64,000 nucleotides of DNA from positions 34,868 to 98,867 of the forward strand of contig NZ_JAQITE010000005.1 of NCBI RefSeq assembly GCF_028618595.1. Direction: 5' to 3'. The position numbers and the translations under genes were made by a program. Shown in pieces: positions 40,111-51,040 of this stretch. This DNA comes from Bartonella sp. AU18XJBT (lineage in GTDB: Bacteria > Pseudomonadota > Alphaproteobacteria > Rhizobiales > Rhizobiaceae). Numbering within the stretch: position 1 is the stretch's first letter; the number at the start of each line of letters is the position of its first letter. Under the pieces are notes generated by a model, which saw only the letters and a program-made list of their open reading frames with translations, ran no database searches and was not told the DNA's origin.

Positions 40111-41466
40111 TTATTTTTTAAAAATACTTTTATCTGTTGTCCGTAATATTTGACTGGTGACCGTTCCAGCTATCATTGAATCGCTCACGTTTAAAGCAGT
40201 ACGTCCCATATCAATTAGCGGTTCAATAGAGATAAGTACAGCAACCAAAGTAACAGGAAGCCCCATAATTGGTAACACAATCAATGCAGCGAAAATAGCG
40301 CCTCCCCCCACACCAGCAACACCTATAGAACTCAACGTTACAACACCAACAAGCGTAGCAATCCAAGTAGGATCAAGAGGATTAATACCCATAGATGGTG
40401 CAATCATGGTCGCAAGCATCGCTGGATAAAGACCAGCACAACCATTTTGTCCAATTGTTGCCCCAAAAGAAGCTGCAAAACTCGCAATGGATTGTGGTAC
40501 ACCTATCCACTGTGTTTGCGCTTCAATATTCAAAGGAATACTTGCAGCACTTGAACGACTGCTAAAAGCAAATGTTAAAACCGGTAAAACCTTTTTGAAA
40601 AAACGAAAGGGATTAACCCCAGAAATACCAAGCAATACACCATGAATTCCGAAAATTAAAATAATACCAACATAAGAGGCAATGATAAAAACCAGTAAAT
40701 TTAAAATATCTGCAATACGCGATAATGCCCCTACTTTCGTCATAAGTGCAAAAATACCATAAGGCGTCAAAGCAATAATAATACGGACTAACCGCATAAT
40801 CCAAGCTTGTCCCACTTGAATAAATAAAAGCGCTTTTTCTCCTTTTTCTGGCTCATCTTTCTTTAAAAGGAGAACCGATGCACCTAAAAATGACGCAAAA
40901 ATAACAACACTGATAATTGACGTACGTTTAGCTCCACTCAACTCAGCAAATGGATTTTTAGGAATCATAGACAAAATCATCTTTGGTATATTCATATCTC
41001 CAAGTTTAGAAATATGACCTTCGAGAAGAGCAGAAACATTTTGCCCTTCATGCACCAAACCATCAGTTGTTAATCCAAAAAAATTAACCACAAGCACACC
41101 AACCAATGCTGAAAGAGCCGTCGTAAAAAGCAATATTGAAATTGTTATTATACTCATCTTTCCAACAGCATAAACAGAATGTAAATGAGCAACTGCTGAA
41201 ACGATAGAGATAAAAACCAGTGGCATAACAATCATTTGCAACAATAAAATATAGCCCTCACCAACAATGTTAAACCATTCAACGGATTTCAATAAAGTGC
41301 TTTCACCCTCTCCATAAATAAACTGCAAAACACTTCCAAAAATCAAGCCAAGGATAAGCCATAGCATAACACGTAGTGAAAGACTCCATTGCATTTTCTG
41401 ACTTTGAGAAACCAACAATAAAAAAATAACAAATAGAAATAAATTGACGAAAAAATTAAATGTCAT
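40111..41466 (-). CDS. TcyP-like L-cystine/dicarboxylate:cation symporter
   Basis: A 451-aa inner-membrane symporter of the DAACS family. It has about eight helices plus re-entrant loops. The serine-rich loop appears as [20 protein letters not shown] and the helix VII/HP2 region as [20 protein letters not shown]. The N-terminal third ([31 protein letters not shown]) resembles TcyP/YdjN cystine transporters more than GltP or DctA. It converges with the BioC-like gene, with two bases between stop codons. The promoter would lie in the 900-bp spacer after 41466. Confidence 0.83.
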   Translation of the reverse strand: MTFNFFVNLFLFVIFLLLVSQSQKMQWSLSLRVMLWLILGLIFGSVLQFIYGEGESTLLKSVEWFNIVGEGYILLLQMIVMPLVFISIVSAVAHLHSVYAVGKMSIITISILLFTTALSALVGVLVVNFFGLTTDGLVHEGQNVSALLEGHISKLGDMNIPKMILSMIPKNPFAELSGAKRTSIISVVIFASFLGASVLLLKKDEPEKGEKALLFIQVGQAWIMRLVRIIIALTPYGIFALMTKVGALSRIADILNLLVFIIASYVGIILIFGIHGVLLGISGVNPFRFFKKVLPVLTFAFSSRSSAASIPLNIEAQTQWIGVPQSIASFAASFGATIGQNGCAGLYPAMLATMIAPSMGINPLDPTWIATLVGVVTLSSIGVAGVGGGAIFAALIVLPIMGLPVTLVAVLISIEPLIDMGRTALNVSDSMIAGTVTSQILRTTDKSIFKK

Positions 41467-42365
41467 TGTCTATGCTCACTTACTATTTTTATGATTGACG
41501 TCAATAATCTGCATAATTCAAAATCAATGCATGATATTTAAAATTAACATAAAGCTTACAAGGCTTTTACAAAATCATTATTTTTTTAATTTATAGCTTA
41601 AAAGAGAATTTTTTATCTACTAATAATTGTTTAAAGAAAATAAATAAAATTATCGTCCTATTCTTTAACTTTACGCTCTCATAAAATAGTTAAAAAAGAG
41701 AAATATAAACAATATTCATTGCATCTTAATACTGAGTAATTCCAGCATATCTTACCCTATAAATGTCCTTACCACTCTCTTTTGCTATTTGAACTGAAGC
41801 GAGCTTTCCAAGCAAGGATGAATTAACAACCGAACATTCGTGATTTTTCTAGAAAATACACCCACAAGCTAATTTTATGGACTACACTCTTAACAGCTTT
41901 GATCAGCACTTCAAATATAATTATTTTATTGAAAATCCGTTTTAATTAACACATTAATTCTACACATTGTAATCTCTATTTCTATCTATTTACATAAAAT
42001 ATTTCTTTTTTATATAAAAATAAATTTGAGTTATACATACATAGATCTGTGGGTAGTTTTTCTACGGTCTTTTTAGCTTACTGATCGTATTGATATTGTG
42101 ATTTTTGTATAATAAAATGCTCTTTCATATAAGCATTGTATATCTTTTATAAGCTATCTTTAGCACAAAGGTACAATATTACGATTACGGAAATATCGTG
42201 ATATTATTGGGTGTAAAAATCGCACTGCTCAAGAGATTTTTGTATTGTATCTTTTATGAGAAACGTTAAAAGCAAGGTGGGATATGCTCCCTAGAGCAAA
42301 TGAGTAAATGAGCCACCACGGTGATATGCATTTTTAAAAAAGTAGGAGGTATCTTTGCTTCAAAT
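41467..42365. other. 900-bp AT-rich spacer
   Basis: No supported gene. A perfect palindrome AATATC-GT-GATATT is at 42192-42205. A comparatively G-rich stretch (AAGCAAGGTGGGATATGCTC near 42271) lies about 70 bp before gshA's stop-codon end. I could not fold it into a known RNA. The tcyP-like promoter must lie close to 41480-41560. Confidence 0.45.
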
Positions 42366-43739
42366 TTAATAGGCACATTCTAAAAATAAAGGTTCTACAG
42401 ACTCATTCCAAATAGAATAGTAATGAGACAAAAATTTTTCAGCATCTGTTTGTTCGATTGCAACAACCTCTTCTAAAGGATTAAGAAAATTTGTTTCATC
42501 AAAACCATTTGTATCATACTGTTTGCGATTTTTTAAGCCTTTGCGGGCAATAGCAAGAGCTTGTCGTGCTAACTCTAAAAGAATAGTTTGACGAAAAGGA
42601 GTTCTTAACCCTTCTTTAGGAACGCGTTGGCGCAACTCTAAAACTTCTTCAAAACACCAATCTTTTGTCAAAGCCTCTGCCTCATTAAGTGCTTCCCTAT
42701 CATAAAGAAGCCCAACCCAAAAAGCCGACAACGCACAAATGCGCTTCCAAGAACCACAATCAGCTCCTCTCATTTCTAAAAATCTTTTTAAGCGGACTTC
42801 AGGAAATAACGTTGATAAGTGATTAATCCAATCTCCCATGTTTGGAATTGAATTTGCAACTTGTCCTTTTAATGCTCCATTCATAAACTGACGAAACGTT
42901 ATATGTGTACAATCGTAATAACGACCATCACGAACAACAAAATACATTGGAACATCAAGGGCCCATTCAACATAATCAGCAAAACCAAAACGCTCAGAAA
43001 ATATAAAGGGAAGAACGCCTGTCCTCTGATTATCCGTATTACGCCAAATTTCAGAACGCCACGACAAAAAGCCATTTGGGCGCCCTTCTGTAAAAGGTGA
43101 ACTTGCAAATAACGCTGTTGCAATGGACTGTAACTTCATGGATACTTGCATTTTTCGCCGCATATCACTTTCAGATGAAAAATCAAGATTAACCTGAACT
43201 GTTGATGTGCGATACATCATATTAAGACCATTATGCCCTACTTTAGGCATATAATCAGTCATAATCTGATAACGTGATTTAGGCATTCGCGGCGTTTCAG
43301 CTAAAGTCCACTTTGGACTAGCTCCAAGACCTAAGAAACCGATACCCAATGGTTCTGCAATTTTTTTGAGAAGAGTTAAATGCTCCATCAACTCGTAATA
43401 TGTATGGACTACTGATTTTAATGGTGCACCAGATAGTTCAAATTGTCCCCCAGGTTCCAAAGAAATGGCTCCCTGATCAACTGATCCTACGAGCCCAATA
43501 ATATTCTCTTCATCTAAAATAGGTTTCCATCCTAAGGCGCTTTGCATCCTCTCTAAAAGCGCTCGAATTCCCCTCTCTCCTTCATAAGGAACAGGGTGAA
43601 AACCATCTTTATAAAACGGAAATTTTTCGTGTTCTGTACCAATACGCCAATCATTTTCTGCTTTATACCCCCCTTGGAAATAGCTAACCAAGGAATCTAA
43701 GTTATAAATTTCACTTTCATCAGTTATATCAAGCGCCAT
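42366..43739 (-). CDS. gshA: Glutamate-cysteine ligase (alphaproteobacterial/plant type)
   Basis: First step of glutathione synthesis. The 457-aa protein belongs to the GCS2-like, plant/alphaproteobacterial family. It has WRIGTEHEKFPFYKDGFHPV near the start, QGAISLEPGGQFELSGAPLK (active-site glutamates), MTDYMPKVGHNGLNMMYRTS and QVNLDFSSESDMRRKM. Family members regulate by a disulfide in plants; nothing here shows that. It lies 68 bp downstream of rsmE on the same strand, so they may be co-transcribed, a common alphaproteobacterial pairing. Confidence 0.94.
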   Translation of the reverse strand: MALDITDESEIYNLDSLVSYFQGGYKAENDWRIGTEHEKFPFYKDGFHPVPYEGERGIRALLERMQSALGWKPILDEENIIGLVGSVDQGAISLEPGGQFELSGAPLKSVVHTYYELMEHLTLLKKIAEPLGIGFLGLGASPKWTLAETPRMPKSRYQIMTDYMPKVGHNGLNMMYRTSTVQVNLDFSSESDMRRKMQVSMKLQSIATALFASSPFTEGRPNGFLSWRSEIWRNTDNQRTGVLPFIFSERFGFADYVEWALDVPMYFVVRDGRYYDCTHITFRQFMNGALKGQVANSIPNMGDWINHLSTLFPEVRLKRFLEMRGADCGSWKRICALSAFWVGLLYDREALNEAEALTKDWCFEEVLELRQRVPKEGLRTPFRQTILLELARQALAIARKGLKNRKQYDTNGFDETNFLNPLEEVVAIEQTDAEKFLSHYYSIWNESVEPLFLECAY

Positions 43740-43807
43740 AACTTATCGTATCCTATCATTGGTATCATCATCTTAAATGAATTGTTTAGAATGATTTTAC
43801 AGATTTC

Positions 43808-44551
43808 TCAATCCATTGCCCAATCCCCCACGGTAGCATTAAGAAGAGCCAAAGCAGCAACAGCGGCAGTGTCAGCGCGTAAAATCCGCGGACCTAATGA
43901 TATTGGAACCACAAAAGGATGTTTTTTTAAAAATCTCCGCTCTTCTTCACTAAAGCCACCTTCTGGTCCAATAAGGATACCAGGTGTTGTAACGTCACAC
44001 TTTTTAAAAGAAGGTAATGGATTATGCAATTCGTGCGCTTCATCACAAAAGAATAAAGGCTGTGTTTCATCCCAACGTGCCAAAAGCTCTGCTAATGATA
44101 AAGCAGATACGCATTCAGGAAGAGATAAAATGCCACACTGTTCAGAAGCTTCAATAACATTGGCTTCCATACGCGCCATATTGATACGCGTAACCTGCGT
44201 ATGATGCGTTATAACAGGCTGTAAAATCGATACCCCCATTTCAACAGCTTTCTGCACCATATAATCCAACCGCGCGTTTTTGAGTGGAGCAAAGCAATAA
44301 ATAAGCTTGGAATGCGTCGTTTGTAATCTTTCTTGATGGATAAGCTGAACCACAACAAATTTTTTTTTAACAACAATAAGTTTAGCAAGCCACTCACCAT
44401 CCTGTCCATTAAAAAGTAAAATTTCTGCTCCTTCTTTCATACGCAAGACATGCACAAGATAAGAAGCGTGTGCCCCCTCTATCTTTATTTCTTCATTCAA
44501 AGCTAATGTCTGTCGGATAAATAATCTTTTAAGTTTATAATTTATACGCAT
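43808..44551 (-). CDS. rsmE: 16S rRNA m3U1498 methyltransferase
   Basis: A SPOUT-class methyltransferase of 247 aa that modifies U1498 of 16S rRNA. It has an N-terminal PUA-like domain (AHASYLVHVLRMKEGAEILL) and the C-terminal knot with GILIGPEGGFSEEERRFLKK and PISLGPRILRADTAAVAAL, the RsmE signatures. The ATG at 44551 (MRINYKLKRLFIRQTLAL) matches homologues; an in-frame ATG ten codons earlier is possible, and neither has a strong binding site. gshA follows. Confidence 0.93.
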   Translation of the reverse strand: MRINYKLKRLFIRQTLALNEEIKIEGAHASYLVHVLRMKEGAEILLFNGQDGEWLAKLIVVKKKFVVVQLIHQERLQTTHSKLIYCFAPLKNARLDYMVQKAVEMGVSILQPVITHHTQVTRINMARMEANVIEASEQCGILSLPECVSALSLAELLARWDETQPLFFCDEAHELHNPLPSFKKCDVTTPGILIGPEGGFSEEERRFLKKHPFVVPISLGPRILRADTAAVAALALLNATVGDWAMD

Positions 44552-44784
44552 AAAAATTTTGCCAATGCTCGCTATCGTCATCGAGAAAATGAAAAAATAT
44601 ATAGCAAAAAGAAAAAATTATATCTATAGAACTATAATATATTAAAGAATTATAGAGTTTTTTTAGCTTTATGAGATAATAATAGGAACTTATAGATCCT
44701 TAAGTGATTCTGCTTTCATAAAAGTTTAAATAATGCACCATTCATCTTTGCATTCAGTCATTGATGCATCCGTGGAGGAAAAAT

Positions 44785-44928
44785 ATGTCTGCTAAAAAAG
44801 CTACAATTATTACGATTACAACCCTCTTAGCCTTTATTTTGATTACAGTGGGTATTGGTTCTGTTGGAGCAGACGGGAAGCATACAATTACCAAAGATGG
44901 CTATGGTATTTCTTCTGGGATTCAATAA
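44785..44928 (+). CDS. 47-aa single-span membrane protein
   Basis: A small protein with basic N-terminus MSAKKATIITITTL, a membrane helix (TLLAFILITVGIGSVG) and a short polar tail that ends KDGYGISSGIQ. GTGGAGGAAAAAT gives a GGAGG core 6-10 bases before the ATG, an excellent binding site, and composition and frame look genuine. I do not recognise the family; it could equally be a small secreted peptide if the hydrophobic segment is a signal. It is isolated between the divergent rsmE and a gene-free stretch. Confidence 0.6.
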   Translation: MSAKKATIITITTLLAFILITVGIGSVGADGKHTITKDGYGISSGIQ

Positions 44929-45240
44929 GCACTGGCCGACATCTCCTTTAAAATTTTAATGTTTTTTAGCAACTTTTATAAGATTTGCACCAATATTATG
45001 AATCTCTTGTATTTGAAAGATTCCATAAGAGGGATTTTTATTCCTCTCTTCAGTCATTTATCTATACCAACCACACTTATAACGGAGAGGACGGTTTTTA
45101 CTGCTTCATCGCAAACGGATTTAAAATGAGAGAATCTTCCGATAATGGGAACTCTGATTTAAATTTAAAAGACAATTTTAAGTTGCAAAAAGAAGAATTA
45201 CTATTATAGGATAGAATATTATATAGATGAAAAACAATAC
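44929..45240. other. Spacer with dispersed short repeat
   Basis: About 310 bp. 45119-45143 (TTTAAAATGAGAGAATCTTC) is the inverted copy of the repeat seen at 5464-5490 and 33335-33358. The open frame across 44985-45209 has no recognisable product and probably is not a gene. Confidence 0.45.
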
Positions 45241-47121
45241 TTAATCTGCATCAATGTCTTTTGTGACCCAAAAATTACCAAGATTTTGTCCTTTAGAGTT
45301 TAAAGAAAATGTAAAAGGCCATGCAAGGCTATTAGCAAGACATTGGATATCTTTACATAAAGTTTCTGATCTATAGTTTTTGCGTAGTTGTGCCTGTAAT
45401 ATCAATTCATTCTGCTTCTCTTGCGCAATAGCAGTTGCAGTGGTTCCTTGAATAGATAAGCTCAAGTCTGCTGTACGCATTAATGACTCTGTCACTTTCA
45501 TCATACCTTCTGAAAAGCTTGTCTGAATATCCCAGTGATCAAATGTTGTTGAAAAAGTATCATTCTTTATCAAAAGAAATTGTTGTTTATTTAAAAGTCT
45601 TGTTTGTAATTCATTCAAATCATACCCTAAGAGCCGACCAGAAGACATCTTCAGTGTTAATTCACCCTGCATTTTCGTAAAAATTTCTCGCCAAGAATCA
45701 GCAAGTGTTTGTACCGTTGCAATAAAATTCGTTTTGCTTTGTATAAATGGAATAAATCCCAAGGTTTCGAAAGTCTCCCGCATATCAATAGAAGCACCTG
45801 AAATATTTCCTCCAATACACACTTTCTGTCCAGCTGACGTAAACTCAATATTACTTTGCACGGATCCACCAAAAATATTCGCATGTCCAAGATCAAAAAT
45901 ACCATGCCCATTTCTTATTTGTATTGCAGCAGCTAAATTTGTGAGTGAAATATTTCTTATTTTGGCTTGTGGCGCAGAAAGTCGTATATCCACGCCAAGA
46001 CGATCAAAAATTGTCATATCAAAGAAGGCATTTTTCTTTTTATCTGAAAAAAATATTGAACCCAAGAGGTTAAGGTCTAGGTTATCAAAGGCTAAAGAGC
46101 CCATGATATTTGGTACATAATCTTGAAAATCGAGTTTTAAAGCTCCTCGCGCATTGGATTTCCCCATCGTAAATGTAACATTGTTCATTTGGATATGCAT
46201 TGGCTGCGCTAAAAAATGAGATTCCCATACAATGGGTATTTTTAATTTATGTCCCCAAAACTGATTTCCACCAACCCAAGACAATGTCTGATTCCATCCA
46301 GGAGAACGCATCGATACTTTTCCGTCAAAAATATAATATTCAGATAACCGAGCCTTCCCTATAAAAGTTATTCCCCCACGTACAGAATTGAGACTTGCCC
46401 TAATATGACTTTTGCCTCCCGCAAGAAGCAGCAACGCTTGAGAAGCATCAATTGATAACTTTGTAAATTCTCCGCGCCAACGCGCATCTGCACGTAACCG
46501 TACTTCCTCAGTCGATTCCGGCCAATCTAAAGTCGCATTTAATCCTGTTATTTTTTCTGCTACTCCTGAAAAACTATCGTGATACACAAGAACACCATTT
46601 TTAATGACAATCCGCCCAAAAGGTTGTTTGAAAAGGTGCTCTATCTCTGGGTGTTCAGGATTATGTTTTAATATTTCACGCGTATTGCGTATTGCCAACC
46701 CTAATGCACCTTGTGAGCGAGAAAACCGATCAAAAAAATCTGCTATTGTTTTAACAGGCTTTTTCATAACAAATTGAGGACGCATAATCCGCGTCTCTGA
46801 AAAAGAAACATATCCCCGAAAAAGATCGACGACAGAAAGATCTACTTCTATTGATTCAGCTTCCATTAATGGCTCAACATCAGCCATTTTTGATGTTAAA
46901 GTAACGCCAGAAAGAAATGCTTTAGGATAAGGAAAAAGATGTAACCGCGGTGGATCACGTAAGTGCACATTGTAACCCGTCCATGCACTCAAATCCTGCG
47001 CTAAACGAATACGAATCGCATCTGTAGAGATAAGATAAGGTAAAACGAGAATCCCCACTCCAAATAAAAAGATAATTGTAATAAAAATTCCGCTCAAAAA
47101 TTTTATTATTCTGATGAGCAC
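45241..47121 (-). CDS. AsmA family protein
   Basis: A 626-aa protein with one N-terminal membrane helix (FLSGIFITIIFLFGVGILVL) and a large periplasmic AsmA-type beta-rich region. It opens LAQDLSAWTGYNVHLRDPPR, LHLFPYPKAFLSGVTLTS, the classic AsmA N-terminal pattern. The C-terminal AsmA_2-like part contains KMQGELTLKMSSGRLLGYDL. The family is implicated in lipid transport between inner and outer membrane; its role here is inferred. It diverges from folD. Confidence 0.87.
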   Translation of the reverse strand: MLIRIIKFLSGIFITIIFLFGVGILVLPYLISTDAIRIRLAQDLSAWTGYNVHLRDPPRLHLFPYPKAFLSGVTLTSKMADVEPLMEAESIEVDLSVVDLFRGYVSFSETRIMRPQFVMKKPVKTIADFFDRFSRSQGALGLAIRNTREILKHNPEHPEIEHLFKQPFGRIVIKNGVLVYHDSFSGVAEKITGLNATLDWPESTEEVRLRADARWRGEFTKLSIDASQALLLLAGGKSHIRASLNSVRGGITFIGKARLSEYYIFDGKVSMRSPGWNQTLSWVGGNQFWGHKLKIPIVWESHFLAQPMHIQMNNVTFTMGKSNARGALKLDFQDYVPNIMGSLAFDNLDLNLLGSIFFSDKKKNAFFDMTIFDRLGVDIRLSAPQAKIRNISLTNLAAAIQIRNGHGIFDLGHANIFGGSVQSNIEFTSAGQKVCIGGNISGASIDMRETFETLGFIPFIQSKTNFIATVQTLADSWREIFTKMQGELTLKMSSGRLLGYDLNELQTRLLNKQQFLLIKNDTFSTTFDHWDIQTSFSEGMMKVTESLMRTADLSLSIQGTTATAIAQEKQNELILQAQLRKNYRSETLCKDIQCLANSLAWPFTFSLNSKGQNLGNFWVTKDIDAD

Positions 47122-47435
47122 AATATCCCTCTATATTTATCCCCCTATAACAGATTAAAAACAGACTTAAATGATCATAAAAAGTTTTTATAACCCTATA
47201 ATTCACTATATCCACTTTGTATCTTCATTATTTTGGTTCTTTATCCAAAATTTATTCAAACAGCAATATTGCTGCTTCCTTATAAAGCAATTATTTAAGA
47301 GTCTTCAAAACTATAAATCCACAACATTATAAAACCATTCTTACTGTTCTCATATGAATATTGCTATAAAACTCTATCGTATTATTAGAAAATGCTTTAC
47401 AAAAAAACAAACAGCCTTACCGAAAGGATCTCTGA
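47122..47435. other. Divergent spacer AsmA / folD
   Basis: About 310 bp of AT-rich sequence holding both promoters. No hairpin, operator or RNA was recognised. Confidence 0.45.
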
Positions 47436-48335
47436 ATGAATAATATTATCGACGGAAAAAAACTTGCTGAAGAGATTATTGTGAAAGTTAAGGCCGAAAC
47501 AACTAAGCTTCGCCATCACTATAATATACAACCTAGTATCGCTGTTATTATCGTTGGAGATGATCCCGCAAGTCAAGTATATGTCGCCTCAAAAAATAAA
47601 AAAGCCGAAGAATGTGGATTTCTTTCAATCAAACATGTCGTTTCCAAAGAAACGCAAGAAAAAGAACTCCTTCAGCTTATTGCAACATTAAATTCTGATC
47701 CCAAAATTCATGGTATTTTGGTACAGCTACCTCTCCCTGCTCATATGAATACAAATCGCATAACACAAGCCGTTGCTTTCCAAAAAGATGTTGATGGTTT
47801 TCATTATATTAACGTAGGAAAACTCGCAGCAAATGCACTTGAAGATGCGATTATTCCCTGCACACCGGCTGGTGCCATGATGATGATTGAACAACACTGT
47901 GGGCAAGATTTATCTGGACTTGATGCTGTCGTTGTTGGACGCTCTAATATTGTTGGAAAACCTATGGCTTCCCTTTTAACAGCAGCCAATGCCACTGTGA
48001 CAATTGCCCATAGTCGTACCCGTGATCTTGATGATGTGTGTCGAAGCGCTGATATTCTAGTAGCAGCTGTAGGCCGCCCACAAATGATTAAAAAAGACTG
48101 GATAAAAAATGGTGCAATTGTTATTGATGTCGGTATTAACCGCGTTTCTGCACCAGAAAAAGGTATAGGGGAAACACGTCTTGTTGGTGATGTCGATTTT
48201 GAAAACGTAAAAGAAAAAGCTGCTGCGATTACCCCTGTTCCAGGAGGCGTTGGACCAATGACAATTGCCATGCTTATGGTTAATACACTCAAAGCCGCCG
48301 CGCGATCACACAATCTGCCTATACCAAAATTCTAG
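47436..48335 (+). CDS. folD: Bifunctional methylenetetrahydrofolate dehydrogenase/cyclohydrolase
   Basis: It interconverts 5,10-methylene-THF and 10-formyl-THF, feeding one-carbon units to purines and formyl-Met. The 299-aa product has the two FolD signatures [20 protein letters not shown] and [20 protein letters not shown]. It also has the catalytic Lys region [13 protein letters not shown] and the NADP-binding segment [23 protein letters not shown] precedes the ATG. It converges with edd. Confidence 0.96.
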   Translation: MNNIIDGKKLAEEIIVKVKAETTKLRHHYNIQPSIAVIIVGDDPASQVYVASKNKKAEECGFLSIKHVVSKETQEKELLQLIATLNSDPKIHGILVQLPLPAHMNTNRITQAVAFQKDVDGFHYINVGKLAANALEDAIIPCTPAGAMMMIEQHCGQDLSGLDAVVVGRSNIVGKPMASLLTAANATVTIAHSRTRDLDDVCRSADILVAAVGRPQMIKKDWIKNGAIVIDVGINRVSAPEKGIGETRLVGDVDFENVKEKAAAITPVPGGVGPMTIAMLMVNTLKAAARSHNLPIPKF

Positions 48336-48401
48336 AAATTGTAACAATTCCTTGTATATGATTTCATTGTATAGAATTCAGCTTGTTTATTTTTGCATTT
48401 T

Positions 48402-50225
48402 TCATGTCATAAAAACAGATGCCCCTTGATCTGCACGATTAACAGATTGACGAAAAACATGAAAAAGTTCGCGTCCAACACCATGTTCGTTTTTTAAAAG
48501 ATCAGGAGGTATGATTTTTCGCGCGTTAAATTTTGCTAAATCCTCCAAAAGAGTTAATTTACCCTCATGAACATCAAGAACAACAATATCACCATCTTGT
48601 AAACGTGCAATGGGACCATTATCCACTGCTTCTGGTGTCATATGGATGGCAGCAGGAATTTTTCCTGACGCCCCTGACATACGCCCATCGGTTATCAGTG
48701 CTACCTTTTGACCGCGATCTTGTAAAACGCCTAAAATGGTCGTTAATTTATGAAGCTCTGGCATACCATTGGCTTTTGGCCCTTGATAGCGAATGACAGC
48801 GATAAAGTCTTTATCATGCAATACTCCAGATTTAAAAGATTTTTGTAGTTCATCTTGATCATTAAAAACAAAGACTGGTGCTTTAATCTGCCAATACTCT
48901 GGTTTAACAGAGGAAACTTTTATAATAGCTGTTCCCAAATCTCCCGATAAAACACGAAGCCCCCCCTCAGGCTGAAATGGCTTTCTCCACCCTGCTAACA
49001 CCTTATGGTCACCACTTTCCTTGAGAGCCGCTTCACGCACCACATGACCATCAGCAGAAAGCTTTGCTTCAATTGCATAAGCATTGAGATCTTTACCAAA
49101 AACCGTAGAAACATCTTCATGTACTAAACCTGCCTCGATAAGCTCGCGAATAATAAATCCCATCCCCCCAGCAGCATAAAAATGATTGATATCCGCTAAA
49201 CCATTAGGATAAATGCGCGCTAAAAGAGGTACATGGCATGAAATTTCTGCAATATCATGCCATGTCAATTTAATACCGCAAACAGCAGCCATAGCAATCA
49301 AATGAATCGTGTGATTGCTAGAACCTCCTGTTGCATTTAATCCTACAATGGCATTCACAAAAGAACGCTCATCAATGATCATACCAAGTGGACTATAATG
49401 ATCACCAAGATCTGTCATTTCAAGTACACGTTTCGTGGCTTCTTTTGTTAAAGCATCCCGCAACGGTGTATTCGCATTAACAAAAGAAGCTCCCGGCATA
49501 TGAAGCCCCATCATCTCCAGTATCACCTGATTAGAGTTAGCGGTTCCATAAAATGTACATGTTCCTGGTCCATGATAAGAACGTGCTTCTGATGCTAGAA
49601 GTGTTTGGCGATCTATTTTATTTTCCGCGTAAAGTTGACGTATCTTCGCTTTTTCATCATTACCTTGACCACTTGTCATAGGACCAGCTGGTATAAAAAT
49701 TCCTGGTAAATGACCAAATGTTAGTGCACCAATCAATAAACCTGGTACAATTTTATCACACACCCCAAGATACAATGCTGCATCAAAGACATCGTGAGAT
49801 AAGCTTATAGCTGTCGCCATTGCAATTACTTCACGCGAAAAAAGGGAAAGCTCCATCCCCGCATTTCCCTGCGTAACACCATCGCACATCGCGGGAACAC
49901 CACCTGCAACCTGTGCAACACCACCAACCATACGGGCCGACTCTTTAATTAAGTGAGGAAATTTTTCAAAAGGTTGATGCGCTGAAAGTATATCGTTATA
50001 TGCCGTGATAATGCCAATATTCCCAACGATATTTCCCTTCAAACGCTCTTTATCTATTGCACCACAAGCAGCAAAGCCATGAGCTTGATTGGCACATCCT
50101 AAAAAACTCCGTTTGGGGCGATGAACTCGTGCTTTCGCAATACGATCTAAGTAAATTTCCCGTGTTGATCGAGAACGTTCATAAATCCTTCGTGTAACTG
50201 CGGCAATTGTCTTGGAAAGTGCCAT
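48402..50225 (-). CDS. edd: 6-phosphogluconate dehydratase
   Basis: The iron-sulfur dehydratase of the Entner-Doudoroff pathway (6-phosphogluconate to KDPG). At 607 aa it is of the IlvD/Edd family. It shows [39 protein letters not shown] and [20 protein letters not shown] with the cluster cysteines, and [19 protein letters not shown] near the C-terminus. Its place directly after zwf and pgl on one strand fixes the assignment as Edd and not IlvD. KDPG aldolase (eda) is not in this window. Confidence 0.95.
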   Translation of the reverse strand: MALSKTIAAVTRRIYERSRSTREIYLDRIAKARVHRPKRSFLGCANQAHGFAACGAIDKERLKGNIVGNIGIITAYNDILSAHQPFEKFPHLIKESARMVGGVAQVAGGVPAMCDGVTQGNAGMELSLFSREVIAMATAISLSHDVFDAALYLGVCDKIVPGLLIGALTFGHLPGIFIPAGPMTSGQGNDEKAKIRQLYAENKIDRQTLLASEARSYHGPGTCTFYGTANSNQVILEMMGLHMPGASFVNANTPLRDALTKEATKRVLEMTDLGDHYSPLGMIIDERSFVNAIVGLNATGGSSNHTIHLIAMAAVCGIKLTWHDIAEISCHVPLLARIYPNGLADINHFYAAGGMGFIIRELIEAGLVHEDVSTVFGKDLNAYAIEAKLSADGHVVREAALKESGDHKVLAGWRKPFQPEGGLRVLSGDLGTAIIKVSSVKPEYWQIKAPVFVFNDQDELQKSFKSGVLHDKDFIAVIRYQGPKANGMPELHKLTTILGVLQDRGQKVALITDGRMSGASGKIPAAIHMTPEAVDNGPIARLQDGDIVVLDVHEGKLTLLEDLAKFNARKIIPPDLLKNEHGVGRELFHVFRQSVNRADQGASVFMT

Positions 50226-50256
50226 ATTTCTCTCCCCCTTTCATTGTTTCTTCCCC

Positions 50257-51030
50257 TCATTCATTGAGAGAGATTACGTTTTTATTCAGTGTCGCATATT
50301 CTGATTCACTTATTTCATTTTCTGCAGGCGACCAATAAACCTGCACAAGATGAGGGGAATTACGCAAAATTGCCCGAATAGGCATTTCTATTTCAGACCC
50401 TTCTTGACAAGCTTCTTCAAAACAGTCGCGTTTCTGAAAACCTTCAAAATGGAGGATAATACAACGAGATTGCATAATAACTGGCAAAGTTAGTGAGAGT
50501 CTTGGCTCAACAGCACTCTTAGCATGAAGGGGTAAAACAAGTGCTTGTGTTCGCAGATCAAGCGCTTGCTTTAAACGATCAGCATCAGGAAAAAAAGAAG
50601 CCGTATGTCCATCAACCCCCATTCCTAAAACAACAACATCAAAGGGTTTAGGCAAAGTATTAACACGACTCGCCGCTGAAAAAGCAGCAAGTTCAGCAGT
50701 AATTGCTTTATGATAAAGTCCTACAAAACGCGCTTTTTCGGCAAAATTTTGTAACAAGTGACACCGTACCATATGTTCATTTGAACGTTCATCGTGTGTA
50801 GGAACAAAACGTTCATCAACCAAAGTGATAATAATATTTTGCCAATCAATATCCGCTTTTGACAAATAATGAAAAAACAATTCTGGTGTTTTACCACCAG
50901 ACACCGCTAAAACTGCTCTCTTGCGCTCAAGAACAGATACACTAAGCTCTGCGGCCACTCGATCTGCTAGTGCCAAGGCTAAAGTCTGAGGGGTTTCAAA
51001 ATCTAAACGGTCAATATTCATTCTATACAT
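50257..51030 (-). CDS. pgl: 6-phosphogluconolactonase
   Basis: It hydrolyses 6-phosphogluconolactone, the product of Zwf. The 257-aa protein is of the DevB/SOL family, with VLAVSGGKTPELFFHYLS at the substrate site, LVDERFVPTHDERSNEHMV, and GMGVDGHTASFFPDAD. The start at 51030 gives MYRMNIDRLD; an ATG three codons later is equally possible. It lies 10 bp after zwf and 31 bp before edd, so the three form an operon. Confidence 0.95.
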   Translation of the reverse strand: MYRMNIDRLDFETPQTLALALADRVAAELSVSVLERKRAVLAVSGGKTPELFFHYLSKADIDWQNIIITLVDERFVPTHDERSNEHMVRCHLLQNFAEKARFVGLYHKAITAELAAFSAASRVNTLPKPFDVVVLGMGVDGHTASFFPDADRLKQALDLRTQALVLPLHAKSAVEPRLSLTLPVIMQSRCIILHFEGFQKRDCFEEACQEGSEIEMPIRAILRNSPHLVQVYWSPAENEISESEYATLNKNVISLNE

Positions 51031-51040
51031 ACTTATTGCT

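Noticed and set aside
42260..42350. Possible structured RNA next to gshA
   Set aside because: Slightly G-rich but I could not find a consistent stem set or a known RNA signature.
44985..45209. 74-codon ORF before the AsmA gene
   Set aside because: Runs across a dispersed repeat and has no good start signal.
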